From Chloroflexota bacterium (GTDB taxonomy: Bacteria > Chloroflexota > Anaerolineae > Aggregatilineales > Phototrophicaceae): DNA of 64,000 bases. Of the stretch, positions 17,977 through 27,803 are shown in pieces. The notes under the pieces are model-generated. The model saw only the letters and a list, made by a program, of their open reading frames with translations. It had not been told where the DNA came from and searched no databases. The stretch covers positions 1 through 64,000 of the forward strand of contig JAPOXG010000031.1 of the NCBI GenBank assembly GCA_026707225.1, in the 5' to 3' direction. A program made the position numbers and the translations under genes. How positions within the stretch are numbered: position 1 is the stretch's first letter; each line of letters opens with the position of its first letter.

Positions 17977-19917
17977 TTACTGCTGCGCCCCCGCTTCAAT
18001 GAAGAACAGGGTCGTGTCGATCGGCGCGGGCCAAGGGAACTTCCATGAACCGGTCGATGTCGCCGGCACATTGCGGAAGTAGTTCTTGGCGATGCCGTAG
18101 CCGGGCGTAATCGAGTTGATGCCCAAGACGTAAAACTCCTCTTTCGCAATCGCCAGCAGCTCCGCCATCAGCTCGGCTTGCCGCACGAGATCGCCCGTGC
18201 CCTTGATCTGATCGAAGAGCTGCATCTGCTGCTGAGCTGCTGCGGGCGGCTCCTCGCCCGTTTCAGGATCGAAGTACCACTTGGTCCACAGTGGCGCGTA
18301 GGCGCTCTCGACCGGGTCAGACGGAAAATACCAAATCGGCGTGAGGTAGACGTCAAGCCCGCCGGAGGCGCCCCAAATCGTCGCGTCATGCTCGCTGTTG
18401 ACCTTGCGCGAGACCAGCAAAGACCTGTCGATGATGCGCGGTTCCATGTGGATGCCGACCGCCCCCCAGTAGCCCTGGATCAACTCCAGCACATCGGGCC
18501 AGCCGCGCCCGAAGAGATCGCCCGCTTCGACGATGATGCTGATGCGCTCCCCATCCGGGCCTAAACGGAAACCTTCATCATCGCGCTCGGCGTAGCCCGC
18601 CTTATCCAGATGCTCATTCGCCAGGTCGACATTGTACTCGGTGTACTGATAGGCGAATTCCTCATCGTAAAACGGCGAATCGGGATTGGGCGCGATTTGC
18701 CGCGGCTCGCCCTGACCGAGATAGACGATGTCGACGATTTCCTGGCGGTTGATCGCATGCGACAGCCCGATGCGGAAGTCTTTATTCTGGAAGATTCCGC
18801 GCTTGACCGGATCCAAATGCGTGAGATTGATCGCCAGCGCGGTCATGTTAGCGCCCTCGCCAACGATCCCGTAGGTGTAGTAGCCGCCCGCCTCGCGGTT
18901 GTCATAAACAATCGGGCGATTCGCCGCCGAGTTGAAGTGCCGCGCCATCATATCGATATCGCCATTGAGGACTTGCAAGAGCAGCGTTTCCTTGTCCTCA
19001 AGCTGGTCGAAGATCATCGTGTCAATATAGGGAAGCTGATTGCCCTCCGGGTCCACCTTGTAGTAGTAGGGATTGCGCTCCGCCACGACGCGTCCACTGC
19101 CGCCGCCATAGGTGGACGTCAAGCGCCAGGCGTGCATGGTGGGGATTTCGGTCGTCTGCCAGAAACTGGTATTCGTCCAGAAGCAGGGCTCAACGCCGCC
19201 CTTGGATTGGAATAGCTCCACCCAGTCGCCGGCGCCCGCTTCCGCAACCAGCGCGTCAATGTCATCCGCGTAATCTTTGTGGAAGGGCGCCAGATAGTGC
19301 CGAGGATAACTGGTTGGTCCACAGCCGAGGATTGAGGCCAGGTTCTGCAGGAACAAGCCATTTGGCGTGCCGAAAGAGAACTTCACCGTATAATCGTCGA
19401 TCTTCTCGACCGCCAGCGGTTCGCCACCCGAGATCAGCCAGGTCGCTATCGTTGGCGTCAAGTCTTCATTGGTCAGCACATCGTCGTACCAGAAGGTGAT
19501 ATCGTCGGCGGTGTAGGGCGCGCCATCCGACCAGCGCAGACCCTCGCGCAATTCGAAGATAAACTCGGTGGCTTCGTCATTGGCGCTGAAGGATTTGGCG
19601 ACGCCTGGCATTAATCCCGACCAATCCGGCGTGAAGCGAATCAGGTTTTCGTAAGCCATGAGCCGTATCATCCAAATATGATCCAAGCCGCCGACCATCG
19701 CCGAGCGCCATTGGCCGCCGTAATCGCCGATCCGTTCAACAGGCGTAATCACCAGAGGCGCCGCTGGCAGCCGCTCTTTCACTGGCGGCAATTCCCCGGC
19801 TTCGACCAGCGCCGCCAACATTGGCGCTTCGCCGTACATCATGTCCTGCGCTGTGGCTGTCCCAAAGGCGATAATCAGCACAAGACTAAGTATTATAAAA
19901 GATGTAAGCTTTTTCAT
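17977..19917 (-). CDS. Family-5 ABC transporter solute-binding protein
   Basis: Secreted or membrane-anchored binding protein of 646 aa, longer than typical DppA (~530) and in the range of oligosaccharide-binding family-5 proteins. A Sec-type signal peptide covers about residues 1-23 (MKKLTSF, hydrophobic core, cut near ATAQ) and has no lipobox Cys. Family features: FELREGLRWSDGAPYTADD near the N-terminal third and FRIGLSHAINRQEIVD in the middle. RBS GGAG lies 7 bp before the ATG, and a strong promoter lies further upstream. First gene of the sulfatase/importer operon. Confidence 0.92.
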   Translation of the reverse strand: MKKLTSFIILSLVLIIAFGTATAQDMMYGEAPMLAALVEAGELPPVKERLPAAPLVITPVERIGDYGGQWRSAMVGGLDHIWMIRLMAYENLIRFTPDWSGLMPGVAKSFSANDEATEFIFELREGLRWSDGAPYTADDITFWYDDVLTNEDLTPTIATWLISGGEPLAVEKIDDYTVKFSFGTPNGLFLQNLASILGCGPTSYPRHYLAPFHKDYADDIDALVAEAGAGDWVELFQSKGGVEPCFWTNTSFWQTTEIPTMHAWRLTSTYGGGSGRVVAERNPYYYKVDPEGNQLPYIDTMIFDQLEDKETLLLQVLNGDIDMMARHFNSAANRPIVYDNREAGGYYTYGIVGEGANMTALAINLTHLDPVKRGIFQNKDFRIGLSHAINRQEIVDIVYLGQGEPRQIAPNPDSPFYDEEFAYQYTEYNVDLANEHLDKAGYAERDDEGFRLGPDGERISIIVEAGDLFGRGWPDVLELIQGYWGAVGIHMEPRIIDRSLLVSRKVNSEHDATIWGASGGLDVYLTPIWYFPSDPVESAYAPLWTKWYFDPETGEEPPAAAQQQMQLFDQIKGTGDLVRQAELMAELLAIAKEEFYVLGINSITPGYGIAKNYFRNVPATSTGSWKFPWPAPIDTTLFFIEAGAQQ

Positions 19918-19962
19918 GAGGATGCTCCAAATCTGTTGAATCGATTGATTTGCGTCAGCGGG

Positions 19963-19992
19963 ATTATAGTTCGACGGTCAAGGACTTGTCAA
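19963..19992 (-). promoter_or_regulatory. Near-consensus sigma-70 promoter for the sulfatase/importer operon
   Basis: On the minus strand, TTGACA (19992-19987) and TATAAT (19968-19963) both match the consensus exactly and are separated by 18 bp. A start near 19955 would leave a ~38-nt leader carrying the GGAG site of the solute-binding protein gene. No other promoter in the window is this strong. Confidence 0.72.
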
Positions 19993-20197
19993 AAATCAAC
20001 CCTTCCCGCTGCCAGCATTTGCTAGCGGATTGCGCTCGCGGGTTTTACAATGCGCGTTGCCTATAGCAGCTGCGGCAAAATCTGCGCGAATTAGATGGCC
20101 GGGCGATTTCGATCCCCGGCGAGTTCGCTTGCGAGGCGCAAACAGAAGAGACTTTTCACATGAAGGCGCGCTGATTCCTGAGCGATTGAGGCGATGT

Positions 20198-21187
20198 ATG
20201 CACATTCGCGACTTAGAAATTGATGAATTGCCGCGAGGCGCAAAGCAGTCCGCCTGGCTGGATATCGCCGGGCGAGCCGATGGTGGCGCCTGGCGGCTGC
20301 CGCTTCTAACGGTCATCGGCGCCGAAACGGGACCGGCGCTGCTGGTCTTGGCCGGTGTGCACGGTGATGAATACGAGGGGATCGCCGCAATCCCTCAGGT
20401 ATACCGCGCCATCAAAGCACAGGATCTGCGCGGCAGATTGATCATGGCGCCCATCTGCAACATGCCCGCATACGAAGCGCTACAGCGCAGCAGCCCGATC
20501 GACGGTCTAAATCTGGCGCGCGTATTTCCCGGCGATGTGGATGGCGCCATCACAAGACAGATTGCCTGGTGGCTATCCCAAAAATTGCTGCCCCAAGCCG
20601 ACTTTCTCATTGACCTGCATACAGGCGGCATCGCCTATGAGTTGCCAACGCTGATCGGCTACGTGCACGACAGCAGCGAATTGGGCCAAGCCTCGCGAAA
20701 AGCAGCTGCCGCCTTTGGCGCGCCGGTCATGTGGGGACATCCTTTGCCGCTGCCAGCCGGGCGCAGCATCTCAGCCGCCACGGACATGGGCATTCCGTCA
20801 CTGTATACTGAAGCCGCCGGCGGCGGTCGCTGCGATCCTGATGTGGTCGCCTGCTTTCGCGATGGCGTCATAAACGTCATGACGCACCTGGGCATGATCA
20901 GCCGCGACTTGAGCCGGCGACGACTGACGCATCACTTCATGGGAGATGGGAATTTGGATACGGTCATTCAGGCGCGCGTCGACGGGTTTTTCCAGCGAGA
21001 AGTTTCATTGCTGGAGAATGTCAAAAGGGGCCAGCGTCTCGGCGCGATTCTGGACCCAACTGGCGTAGAATTGGCGCAGGTCGACGCCGATCAGGACGGC
21101 GCGATCATCATGCTGCGCGGCATCCCGCGCGTGCAGGTCGGCGACGGTCTTGCGCATATCACTCAGCCTTATCATTCGCGGGAATAA
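20198..21187 (+). CDS. Succinylglutamate desuccinylase/aspartoacylase (AstE/AspA)-family zinc hydrolase
   Basis: Protein of 329 aa from the ATG at 20198; the open frame extends further upstream, but those codons carry no family pattern. Zinc ligands of the M14-like AstE/AspA family are visible: H55 and E58 in GVHGDEYEG, and H141 in DLHTGG. A C-terminal beta domain follows (QRLGAILDPTG, LRGIPRVQVGDGLAHI), as in the family. It would remove an acyl group from an N-acyl amino acid or similar amide. First gene of a + strand run with the M81 peptidase (20 bp gap), a PLP enzyme and an importer. Confidence 0.87.
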   Translation: MHIRDLEIDELPRGAKQSAWLDIAGRADGGAWRLPLLTVIGAETGPALLVLAGVHGDEYEGIAAIPQVYRAIKAQDLRGRLIMAPICNMPAYEALQRSSPIDGLNLARVFPGDVDGAITRQIAWWLSQKLLPQADFLIDLHTGGIAYELPTLIGYVHDSSELGQASRKAAAAFGAPVMWGHPLPLPAGRSISAATDMGIPSLYTEAAGGGRCDPDVVACFRDGVINVMTHLGMISRDLSRRRLTHHFMGDGNLDTVIQARVDGFFQREVSLLENVKRGQRLGAILDPTGVELAQVDADQDGAIIMLRGIPRVQVGDGLAHITQPYHSRE

Positions 21188-21207
21188 GAGCCGAGGATTG
21201 CGACCGC

Positions 21208-22707
21208 ATGTCAGGCATCAGCATGCCTTCGAGAGCGCGCATCGCTATCGGCGGCATCCTTCACGAGACCCACACCTTTATGGAGGATGAGACGACGCTG
21301 GCGGACTTTGCCGCGCAATCGCTGCATTTCGGCGAAGACTTGCTCTCGTCCATGCGGCGTTCGCGCAGCGGCATCGGCGGGATGATCGAGGGCGCGATTG
21401 AATACAACTGGCAGCTTCTGCCAACCTTGCACGCCGCTGCCATGCCCGCCGGCACGGTCACTAAGGACGCATATCGCGCGCTCCGCAACGAGTTAAGTAA
21501 TCGGCTGGCGCAGCACATGCCCCTTGATGGCCTGCTACTGGCTTTGCACGGCGCGATGGTCGCCGAGGGCGAACTGGACGTCGAGGCCGATATGGTGGCG
21601 CAAGCGCGAGCCATCGTCGGAATCGCAGTACCGATCGTCGTCCTGCTGGATATGCATGGCAATATCAGCCCGCGCCTGGTCGAATTGGCCGATGTGCTGT
21701 TGGCCTATGACACGAACCCACATATTGATGCCTACGCGCGCGGCTATGATGCGGCGGAGTTGATGGCGCGCCTGCTGCGGCGAGAACTTCAGCCCACGGC
21801 CGCTTACGCTCGTCCAGCCATGCTCTTGCCTGCGCAAAGCACCGGCACTGAAGCAGCCCCTTTTTCGTCAGTGCATACCCGCGCCGCCGAAATGAAGACG
21901 GAAGACGACGTGATTTGCATCGCGGTGATGGCTGGCTTCGCTTATGCCGATACGCCTTCTACCGGCCCAAGCATCATCGTAACCACCAACAACCAGCCGG
22001 CGCTGGCCGCGACATACGCGGAAGAATTGAGCGCAATCCTGTTTGAGCAGAGGAATACGGCTCTGCCTCGCTTCCTCTCGCCGAGCGAGGCTGTATTGCT
22101 GGCCAAAAGACAAGAACGGGGACCGGTTATCCTGGTGGATTCGGCAGATAATATCGGCGGCGGGACAACCGGCGATGGCGCCGATGCGCTGGCAGCGATG
22201 TTGGCGGCAAACGTCCGCGAAGGGACCATCGTACTGGCTGATCCTGAAGCGGTCGCCATCTGCTGGGCAGCGGGAAAGACGGCCGAAGTCTCGCTCAATG
22301 TCGGCGGCAAAGCTGATGACTGGCACGGCGCGCCGGTGACCGTGACCGGCACAGTCCGCGCCTTATCGGACGGGGTCTTCGAGTGTGAACTGCCCGACAA
22401 TCACTTCGCTTCGTTTTATGGCAATACCGTAAACATGGGCCGCTGCGTCTGGCTCCGCGCTGAGGGCGTGAATATTCTCTTGACCGAGCGCAAAACGCCC
22501 CCGCTAGATCTCGCCCAACTGCGCCACATCGGCATCATGCCGGAAACGCAGAGCATGATCGTCGTCAAATCGGCGGTTGCCTATCGCGCCGCCTACATGC
22601 CGATTGCTTCGTCCACGATCGAGATGGATACGCCCGGCTTGTGCAGCGCCAATCTGTCACGCTTCCCCTATCAACACGTGAAGCGCCCGATTTTCCCGCT
22701 GGATTGA
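21208..22707 (+). CDS. M81-family metallopeptidase (MlrC-like), copy 1
   Basis: Protein of 499 aa of the microcystinase C/MlrC family. It begins IAIGGILHETHTF (the conserved G-x-x-H-E-x-N/H-x-F), has DGLLLALHGAM and VLLDMHGN in the first domain and VDSADNIGGGTTGDG in the second, all family hallmarks with likely zinc ligands. Start: ATG at 21208; an ATG six codons later is equally possible. MlrC cleaves a linearised peptide containing D- and beta-amino acids; many homologues occur near importers with unknown substrates. A paralogue lies at 31-32.6 kb. Confidence 0.88.
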   Translation: MSGISMPSRARIAIGGILHETHTFMEDETTLADFAAQSLHFGEDLLSSMRRSRSGIGGMIEGAIEYNWQLLPTLHAAAMPAGTVTKDAYRALRNELSNRLAQHMPLDGLLLALHGAMVAEGELDVEADMVAQARAIVGIAVPIVVLLDMHGNISPRLVELADVLLAYDTNPHIDAYARGYDAAELMARLLRRELQPTAAYARPAMLLPAQSTGTEAAPFSSVHTRAAEMKTEDDVICIAVMAGFAYADTPSTGPSIIVTTNNQPALAATYAEELSAILFEQRNTALPRFLSPSEAVLLAKRQERGPVILVDSADNIGGGTTGDGADALAAMLAANVREGTIVLADPEAVAICWAAGKTAEVSLNVGGKADDWHGAPVTVTGTVRALSDGVFECELPDNHFASFYGNTVNMGRCVWLRAEGVNILLTERKTPPLDLAQLRHIGIMPETQSMIVVKSAVAYRAAYMPIASSTIEMDTPGLCSANLSRFPYQHVKRPIFPLD

Positions 22708-22842
22708 CTCGCGCCGGGCTCCCGCCTGGCAAACGGCGAAGCCTTCAGCGAGGCAGCCCCTTGGCGCTTCCGGTATTCGCGCGATCCAACTCAATGCGTT
22801 ATAGTCTCTGCGACAATTCGAGCCGCCCGTTGACCATACAAT

Positions 22843-24141
22843 ATGTCCCGATACCAGCGATCAACGAAGCTATTCCATCGAGCGCAGCAATCGCTTGCCG
22901 GCGGGGTCAGCAGCAACGTACGCGCTCTCGCGCAGCCGCCGCTTTACTTCCGCAGCGCCAGCGGCGCTCGCATAGTCGATGCCGACGAGAACGTCTACCT
23001 TGATTACACGCTCTCACAGGGACCGATGTTTTTGGGTCACAGTCCACCCGCGGTACTTGATTTTGTCGAGCGAGCGATGCGGAATGGGCAACTTTACGGC
23101 GGGCAGCACGAGCTCGAAATCGAACTTGCCGAAAGCATCCAGCGGGTCGTGCCATGCGCGGAGTTGGCGCGTTTCTGCAATTCGGGCTCTGAGGCAGTAC
23201 ACGCCGCGATACGGGTGGCGCGCGCTCACACAGGGCGCGACAAGATCCTGAAGTTCGAAGGGCATTATCACGGCTGGTTTGATGAAACGCTGATTAGCAG
23301 CGCGCCGAGCTTGGAGCAGGCGGGACCGCGTGAATCACCAAAGCCCCTGCTCGCTTCCGACGGACAACTGGCGAGCGCTAGCGCTAATGTCATCGTGCTG
23401 CCCTGGAACGATGCTGATCTCATGCGCGCGACATTGCAACACCATGGGCATGAATTGGCCGCTGTCATCATGGAACCGGTGATGTGCAACAATGCTTGCA
23501 TTCCGCCGCAGCCCGGTTACCTGGAGACGGTACGGGACTTGTGCGCGCGGCATGGCATCGTTCTGATCTTTGACGAGGTGATCACCGGCTTTCGTCTGGC
23601 GCTGGGCGGCGCGCAGAGCTACTTCGGCGTCACACCGGACCTGGCGACATTTGGCAAAGCGATGGCGAATGGCTTTCCCATCGCCTGTCTGGCCGGTCGG
23701 CGGGAATTGCTCGAGCGCATCGCCAGCTTGCAGGTCAATCACTCCGGCACTTACAACAGCAATGTCATGGTCACGGCCGCGGCTCATGCCACGATCTGTG
23801 AATTGGAGCGCCTCGACTACCAGCGCATCCACCGGCTGGGCGAGACGCTTATCAATGGCTTGCGCGCGCTGGCGGCGAATTTCGGGCTGCCCCTCCTGAT
23901 CCAGGGACTCGGACCTGCCTTTCACCTGGCCTTCACCGAGCGCGATTCGTTTCTGGATTACCGCGACAGCCTAGAAAGCGATGGGATGCGAAACAGAGAT
24001 TTTGTGGGCGCGATGTTGGACAGAGGCATTCGTTTGCTCTCGCGCGGGCTTTGGTATCTGTCGGCCGCGCATACCGAGGCCGACATACAACTGACGCTGG
24101 AAACGGTCGAAGATATTTGGAGCGATCAATCGTGGAGCTAG
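22843..24141 (+). CDS. Class III PLP-dependent aminotransferase (glutamate-1-semialdehyde aminomutase-like)
   Basis: Protein of 432 aa. Signature points: YLDYTLSQGPMFLGH at the N-terminus, CNSGSEAVHAAIRVARAHTG (cofactor phosphate binding), FEGHYHGWFD, FDEVITGFR, and the Schiff-base lysine K272 in ATFGKAMANGFP. It resembles HemL but lies in a catabolic/importer context, so a beta- or omega-amino-acid transaminase or aminomutase role is more likely than tetrapyrrole synthesis. A 135-bp gap separates it from the M81 gene. Confidence 0.86.
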   Translation: MSRYQRSTKLFHRAQQSLAGGVSSNVRALAQPPLYFRSASGARIVDADENVYLDYTLSQGPMFLGHSPPAVLDFVERAMRNGQLYGGQHELEIELAESIQRVVPCAELARFCNSGSEAVHAAIRVARAHTGRDKILKFEGHYHGWFDETLISSAPSLEQAGPRESPKPLLASDGQLASASANVIVLPWNDADLMRATLQHHGHELAAVIMEPVMCNNACIPPQPGYLETVRDLCARHGIVLIFDEVITGFRLALGGAQSYFGVTPDLATFGKAMANGFPIACLAGRRELLERIASLQVNHSGTYNSNVMVTAAAHATICELERLDYQRIHRLGETLINGLRALAANFGLPLLIQGLGPAFHLAFTERDSFLDYRDSLESDGMRNRDFVGAMLDRGIRLLSRGLWYLSAAHTEADIQLTLETVEDIWSDQSWS

Positions 24142-24275
24142 CCCGGGCAATCGCTTGGGACGGCGGTGTTCGCTCCGATAGCGATATGAGAATAGCGCAG
24201 GAGGACATGCCTATGACGCAATGAACCAGGAAGTATCGCCAACTTATTCAACAAAACCAAAATGGAGAATCCTAA

Positions 24276-25862
24276 ATGAACCGCAAACAGGAGAGGGATA
24301 TTCGCAATACGTCTAAGATGTTAGCGGGCAACTCGCTGTCGCGCCGGCGCTTTTTGCAGACCATGCTCACGACCGGGGCCGGCGCGCTTGTATATTCGGC
24401 GAGCCCCCTGGCATCGGTGGTGGCGCAGGGCGGCTCCGCTGCCACGATAGATATCGCCAATAGTTTCGGCCGCCTGAACCCCGTGCTTTCCACCGCCATC
24501 GGCGAGCTGACGATCAACAACGCCGTCTTCAACAAGGTGCCGGATCTATTGGCAGGACCGCCCACGCAAGTGGATGACTTGACCTGGACGCTGGACTTCC
24601 GTCAGGGCGTGATGTTCCACGATGGCACGGAGATGAAGGCCTCAGACTTCGCATTCACCCTGAATTTGATTCAAAATCCGGATACCGCGTCTCTCTTCGC
24701 GAATTTCCTGACGCCCATCGGCGGGGCCGAAGCGACGGGTGACTACAGCGCCACCATCCATCTCAACGAAGCCTTCGGTCTTCTGCCCGAGCGCTTGTTT
24801 GTCATGTCGGTGCTGCCGGAAGCAACCTTCAATGAAAAGGGCATGGATCGCTTCAATTTGGAACCTGTTGGCACCGGGCCATTCGTCTTCCAGAACATGA
24901 TCGCGCAAGATCGCGTCGAGCTCTCGCGCAATGGCGACTACTTTGTTGAAGGCTTGCCGCTCCTGGACAGCCTGACTTATCGCGAGGTGCCGGAAGCCAG
25001 CGTGCGCATGGCCAATCTAGTCGCGAGCGCATCTGATGTTATGGAGCAGGTGCCGCCCGAAAGTTTCGACATCTTCGGTCGCGCGCCCGGTATCGTCGCC
25101 GGCGCCGGACCGAGCACTCGCCGGGCCTTTATCGCCTACAACTGCACCAAGCCGCCATTGGACGACGCGCGCGTGCGCCAGGCGCTCTCCTACGCCATCG
25201 ACCGCCAAGCCATCATCGACACGGTACTGAGCGGCAAAGGCTTGCCCGGCAACGGCTCCAGCATTCCGCCGTCAATGGACAATTACAACGCCGATGCCGA
25301 CAAATACAATTACGACCCGGATATGGCGCGGGCGCTGCTCAGCGAGGCCGGCGCCGAAGGCATCAAGCTGGAGCTGATGGCCGGCTCGCTCAAATTCCTG
25401 GCCGATACCGTCACCTTGATCAAACCGATGGTGGAAGCGGTCGGCATCGAGGCTGAAATCCGCCTGATCGAGGTCGAGGCCGGTTATCAATTCGTCTTTG
25501 ATCGCACCTTCGATACCTACACCACCTGGGGCAATACCAGCGCCCTCGGCTCGGACATTGATATCCACACACGCTGGATCTACGGACCCTTCATCGGCCG
25601 CGGCGATACGCTCTTCGGCTGGGGACCGCACAATGGCGAAATCTTCGAGCAGACGCATCAGACGATGAACGAGGCCTCCGCCACCGCTGACGCCGACGAA
25701 CGCCACGCTGGTTATGACCAGGTGCAGGCGACCGTCGTGGACGAAGCGGTCGAGTTTGTATTGTACTGGCCCGACAATCTCGGCGCCTGGCGCGATGACG
25801 TTTCCGGCTACGTTCCACCGATCGACGATGTCATCGACGCCTCTGAAATCGCCAAGGGCTAA
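24276..25862 (+). CDS. Family-5 ABC transporter solute-binding protein with Tat signal
   Basis: Binding protein of 528 aa. A twin-arginine signal is clear: SRRRFLQ at 22-28, then a hydrophobic stretch to about residue 50. Family motifs: LDFRQGVMFHDGTEMKASD and VRQALSYAIDRQAIIDTV. It should export folded and deliver substrate to the two permeases downstream. Preceded by GGAG. Together with the AstE-like, M81 and PLP genes it suggests uptake of a peptide-like or acylated amino compound. Confidence 0.91.
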   Translation: MNRKQERDIRNTSKMLAGNSLSRRRFLQTMLTTGAGALVYSASPLASVVAQGGSAATIDIANSFGRLNPVLSTAIGELTINNAVFNKVPDLLAGPPTQVDDLTWTLDFRQGVMFHDGTEMKASDFAFTLNLIQNPDTASLFANFLTPIGGAEATGDYSATIHLNEAFGLLPERLFVMSVLPEATFNEKGMDRFNLEPVGTGPFVFQNMIAQDRVELSRNGDYFVEGLPLLDSLTYREVPEASVRMANLVASASDVMEQVPPESFDIFGRAPGIVAGAGPSTRRAFIAYNCTKPPLDDARVRQALSYAIDRQAIIDTVLSGKGLPGNGSSIPPSMDNYNADADKYNYDPDMARALLSEAGAEGIKLELMAGSLKFLADTVTLIKPMVEAVGIEAEIRLIEVEAGYQFVFDRTFDTYTTWGNTSALGSDIDIHTRWIYGPFIGRGDTLFGWGPHNGEIFEQTHQTMNEASATADADERHAGYDQVQATVVDEAVEFVLYWPDNLGAWRDDVSGYVPPIDDVIDASEIAKG

Positions 25863-25950
25863 TTTGCTTCAAGACCATACCGTAGCGGGTGATGCTGATG
25901 CAGCGTCACCCATCTACAGATCTAAAACGCTATCTGTGTCTATGTGAGCC

Positions 25951-26898
25951 ATGGCTCGATTCATCGCGAGGCGCCTCTTTTTCTCGCTGCCCGTTCTATT
26001 CGGCGTCACCCTCCTGATTTATGTGCTGCTCTGGTTTGCGCCTGGGGATCCCGCGCTTTCCAGCCTGGGCATCTTTGCCACGCCGGAGCAGCTCGAGACG
26101 CTGCGGCGGCAGTTAGATCTTGATAAGCCAATTTATGTGCTCTACGTTCGCTGGCTCGGGCAGATCATTCGCGGCGACTTTGGCGTTTCGCTGATAACGA
26201 AGGAATACGTCAGCACGTTAATCGGGCACAGTCTCTCAATCACTCTGCAGCTGACCGCGGTTTCGATGGTGATGGTGCTGCTGATCGCCTTTCCCACCGG
26301 CGTCATCTCCGCGGTCAAACGCAACAGTATGAGCGACATGCTGAGCCGCGTCTTCTCCCTCCTGGGCATTTCCATGCCGAACTTCTGGCTGGCGCTGCTC
26401 TTCATCACCTTTATCGCGGTCGGCTTGGGCTGGTTCCCGCCCGGCGGCTATGTCGCGCCGGATAAAGGCTTTGGTCCCTGGCTCCAAGCGCTGATACTGC
26501 CATCCCTTTCCATAGCGGCGGCGCCGGCCTCGGCCTTGTCGCGCATGGTCCGCGCCAGCATGTTGGATGTGCTGAGCAAGGACTACATTCGCACCGCCCG
26601 CGCCAAAGGGCAGCGCGAACACTGGGTCGTCTTGCGGCATGCGCTTCGCAATTCGCTGATGGCGCCCATGACCATCATCGGCATGCAGGTCGGCTATTTG
26701 ATGGGCGGCGCCATTATCGTCGAGGTGATATTCTTCTTCCCCGGAATGGGACGTTTACTGCTGGAAGCGGGCATCGATCAAGATTATTCAGTCGTGCAGG
26801 GCGTGGCGCTGGTATCCGCAGTCGCCTTCATCCTAGTCAACGTCCTAGTCGATTTTCTCTATATGCTCATCGACCCGCGCATTCGGGATTCGGCATAA
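25951..26898 (+). CDS. Dpp/Opp-family ABC transporter permease (DppB-type)
   Basis: Permease of 315 aa; N-terminal helix at about 10-30, APGDPALSSLG motif, EAA loop (DYIRTARAKGQRE, then HALRNSLMAP) and C-terminal helices. The DppC-type partner begins 9 bp downstream. No ATPase gene accompanies the pair, so the importer must borrow ATPases, for example from the sets at 2-4 kb or 12-14 kb. Confidence 0.92.
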   Translation: MARFIARRLFFSLPVLFGVTLLIYVLLWFAPGDPALSSLGIFATPEQLETLRRQLDLDKPIYVLYVRWLGQIIRGDFGVSLITKEYVSTLIGHSLSITLQLTAVSMVMVLLIAFPTGVISAVKRNSMSDMLSRVFSLLGISMPNFWLALLFITFIAVGLGWFPPGGYVAPDKGFGPWLQALILPSLSIAAAPASALSRMVRASMLDVLSKDYIRTARAKGQREHWVVLRHALRNSLMAPMTIIGMQVGYLMGGAIIVEVIFFFPGMGRLLLEAGIDQDYSVVQGVALVSAVAFILVNVLVDFLYMLIDPRIRDSA

Positions 26899-26907
26899 GG
26901 GCGCGCC

Positions 26908-27753
26908 ATGCACAGACTCTGGTGGCTGCGGAACGACCCTCTCGCTCTGATCGGACTGATTGTCTTGGTCATTCTGTCCGTCAGCGCCGTTTTCGCCGCG
27001 CAGATCGCGCCTTTCGACCCAACCGAACAGCACCTCTCCGACACCTTGCAGCCGCCCGACGAGATTTATCGCTTCGGCACCGATCAATTCGGGCGCGACA
27101 TTCTCAGCCGCGTCATCCACGGGACGCGGATTTCGCTCGGCTTGGGTTCGCTGGCGGTGATTCTGGCGGTCACCGCAGGCACGACAATTGGCTTGGCCGC
27201 CGGTTACATCGGCGGGCGCGTCGATGAAATCATCATGCGAGTGATCGATATTTTCTTCGCCTTCCCGCCCATTGTGCTGGCGATATTCCTGATGGCGACC
27301 TTGGGACCGAGTTTGCTCAATGTGGTGATTGTGGTGGCGCTGGTTACCATTCCGCAATTTACGCGCATCGCGCGCAGCGTCGCCATCAGCGAACGAAACC
27401 AGGATTATGTGCTGGCGGCGCGCGCGATGGGCTCGTCGACCACGTCGATTCTGCGCCGGCATCTGCTGGTCAACGCCTTTCCCCCACTGGCGGTGCAAGT
27501 CACCGTGCTGCTGGCGGACGCGATTCTAATCGAGGCCTCGCTGAGCTTTTTAGGCATCGGCGTGCGCCCGCCGACGCCGACCTGGGGCGGCATCCTCAGC
27601 GCCGGGCGCGATTATGTCTTCACTGGATTCTGGTGGTTTACCGTCTTCCCCGGCCTGGCCATCTTTCTCGCCGTATTCTCGTTGAACGTTTTGGGCGACG
27701 GCTTGCGCGACTTCATCGATCCGACTACGCGCCCGCGTGGCGCAGGCAAATAG
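26908..27753 (+). CDS. Dpp/Opp-family ABC transporter permease (DppC-type)
   Basis: Permease of 281 aa with the RFGTDQFGRDILSR signature near residue 60, an EAA loop (DYVLAARAMGSS, then HLLVNAFPPL) and a C-terminal LGDGLRDFIDP motif. It forms the channel with the DppB-type subunit just upstream. The dehydratase/epimerase gene follows after 50 bp. Confidence 0.92.
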   Translation: MHRLWWLRNDPLALIGLIVLVILSVSAVFAAQIAPFDPTEQHLSDTLQPPDEIYRFGTDQFGRDILSRVIHGTRISLGLGSLAVILAVTAGTTIGLAAGYIGGRVDEIIMRVIDIFFAFPPIVLAIFLMATLGPSLLNVVIVVALVTIPQFTRIARSVAISERNQDYVLAARAMGSSTTSILRRHLLVNAFPPLAVQVTVLLADAILIEASLSFLGIGVRPPTPTWGGILSAGRDYVFTGFWWFTVFPGLAIFLAVFSLNVLGDGLRDFIDPTTRPRGAGK

Positions 27754-27803
27754 CAAATAGATATCCGGCAAAGCAAGAACTTTCTCGAAGGGAGCGACAA
27801 CTT

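Noticed and set aside
16900..18048. 382-codon open frame on the + strand across the sulfatase start and the hairpin repeats
   Set aside because: It crosses a sulfatase gene and repeat DNA and has no domain pattern.
20090..20130. tRNA-like T-arm (TTCGATCC) upstream of the AstE-like gene
   Set aside because: No matching acceptor, D-arm or anticodon arm could be built around it.
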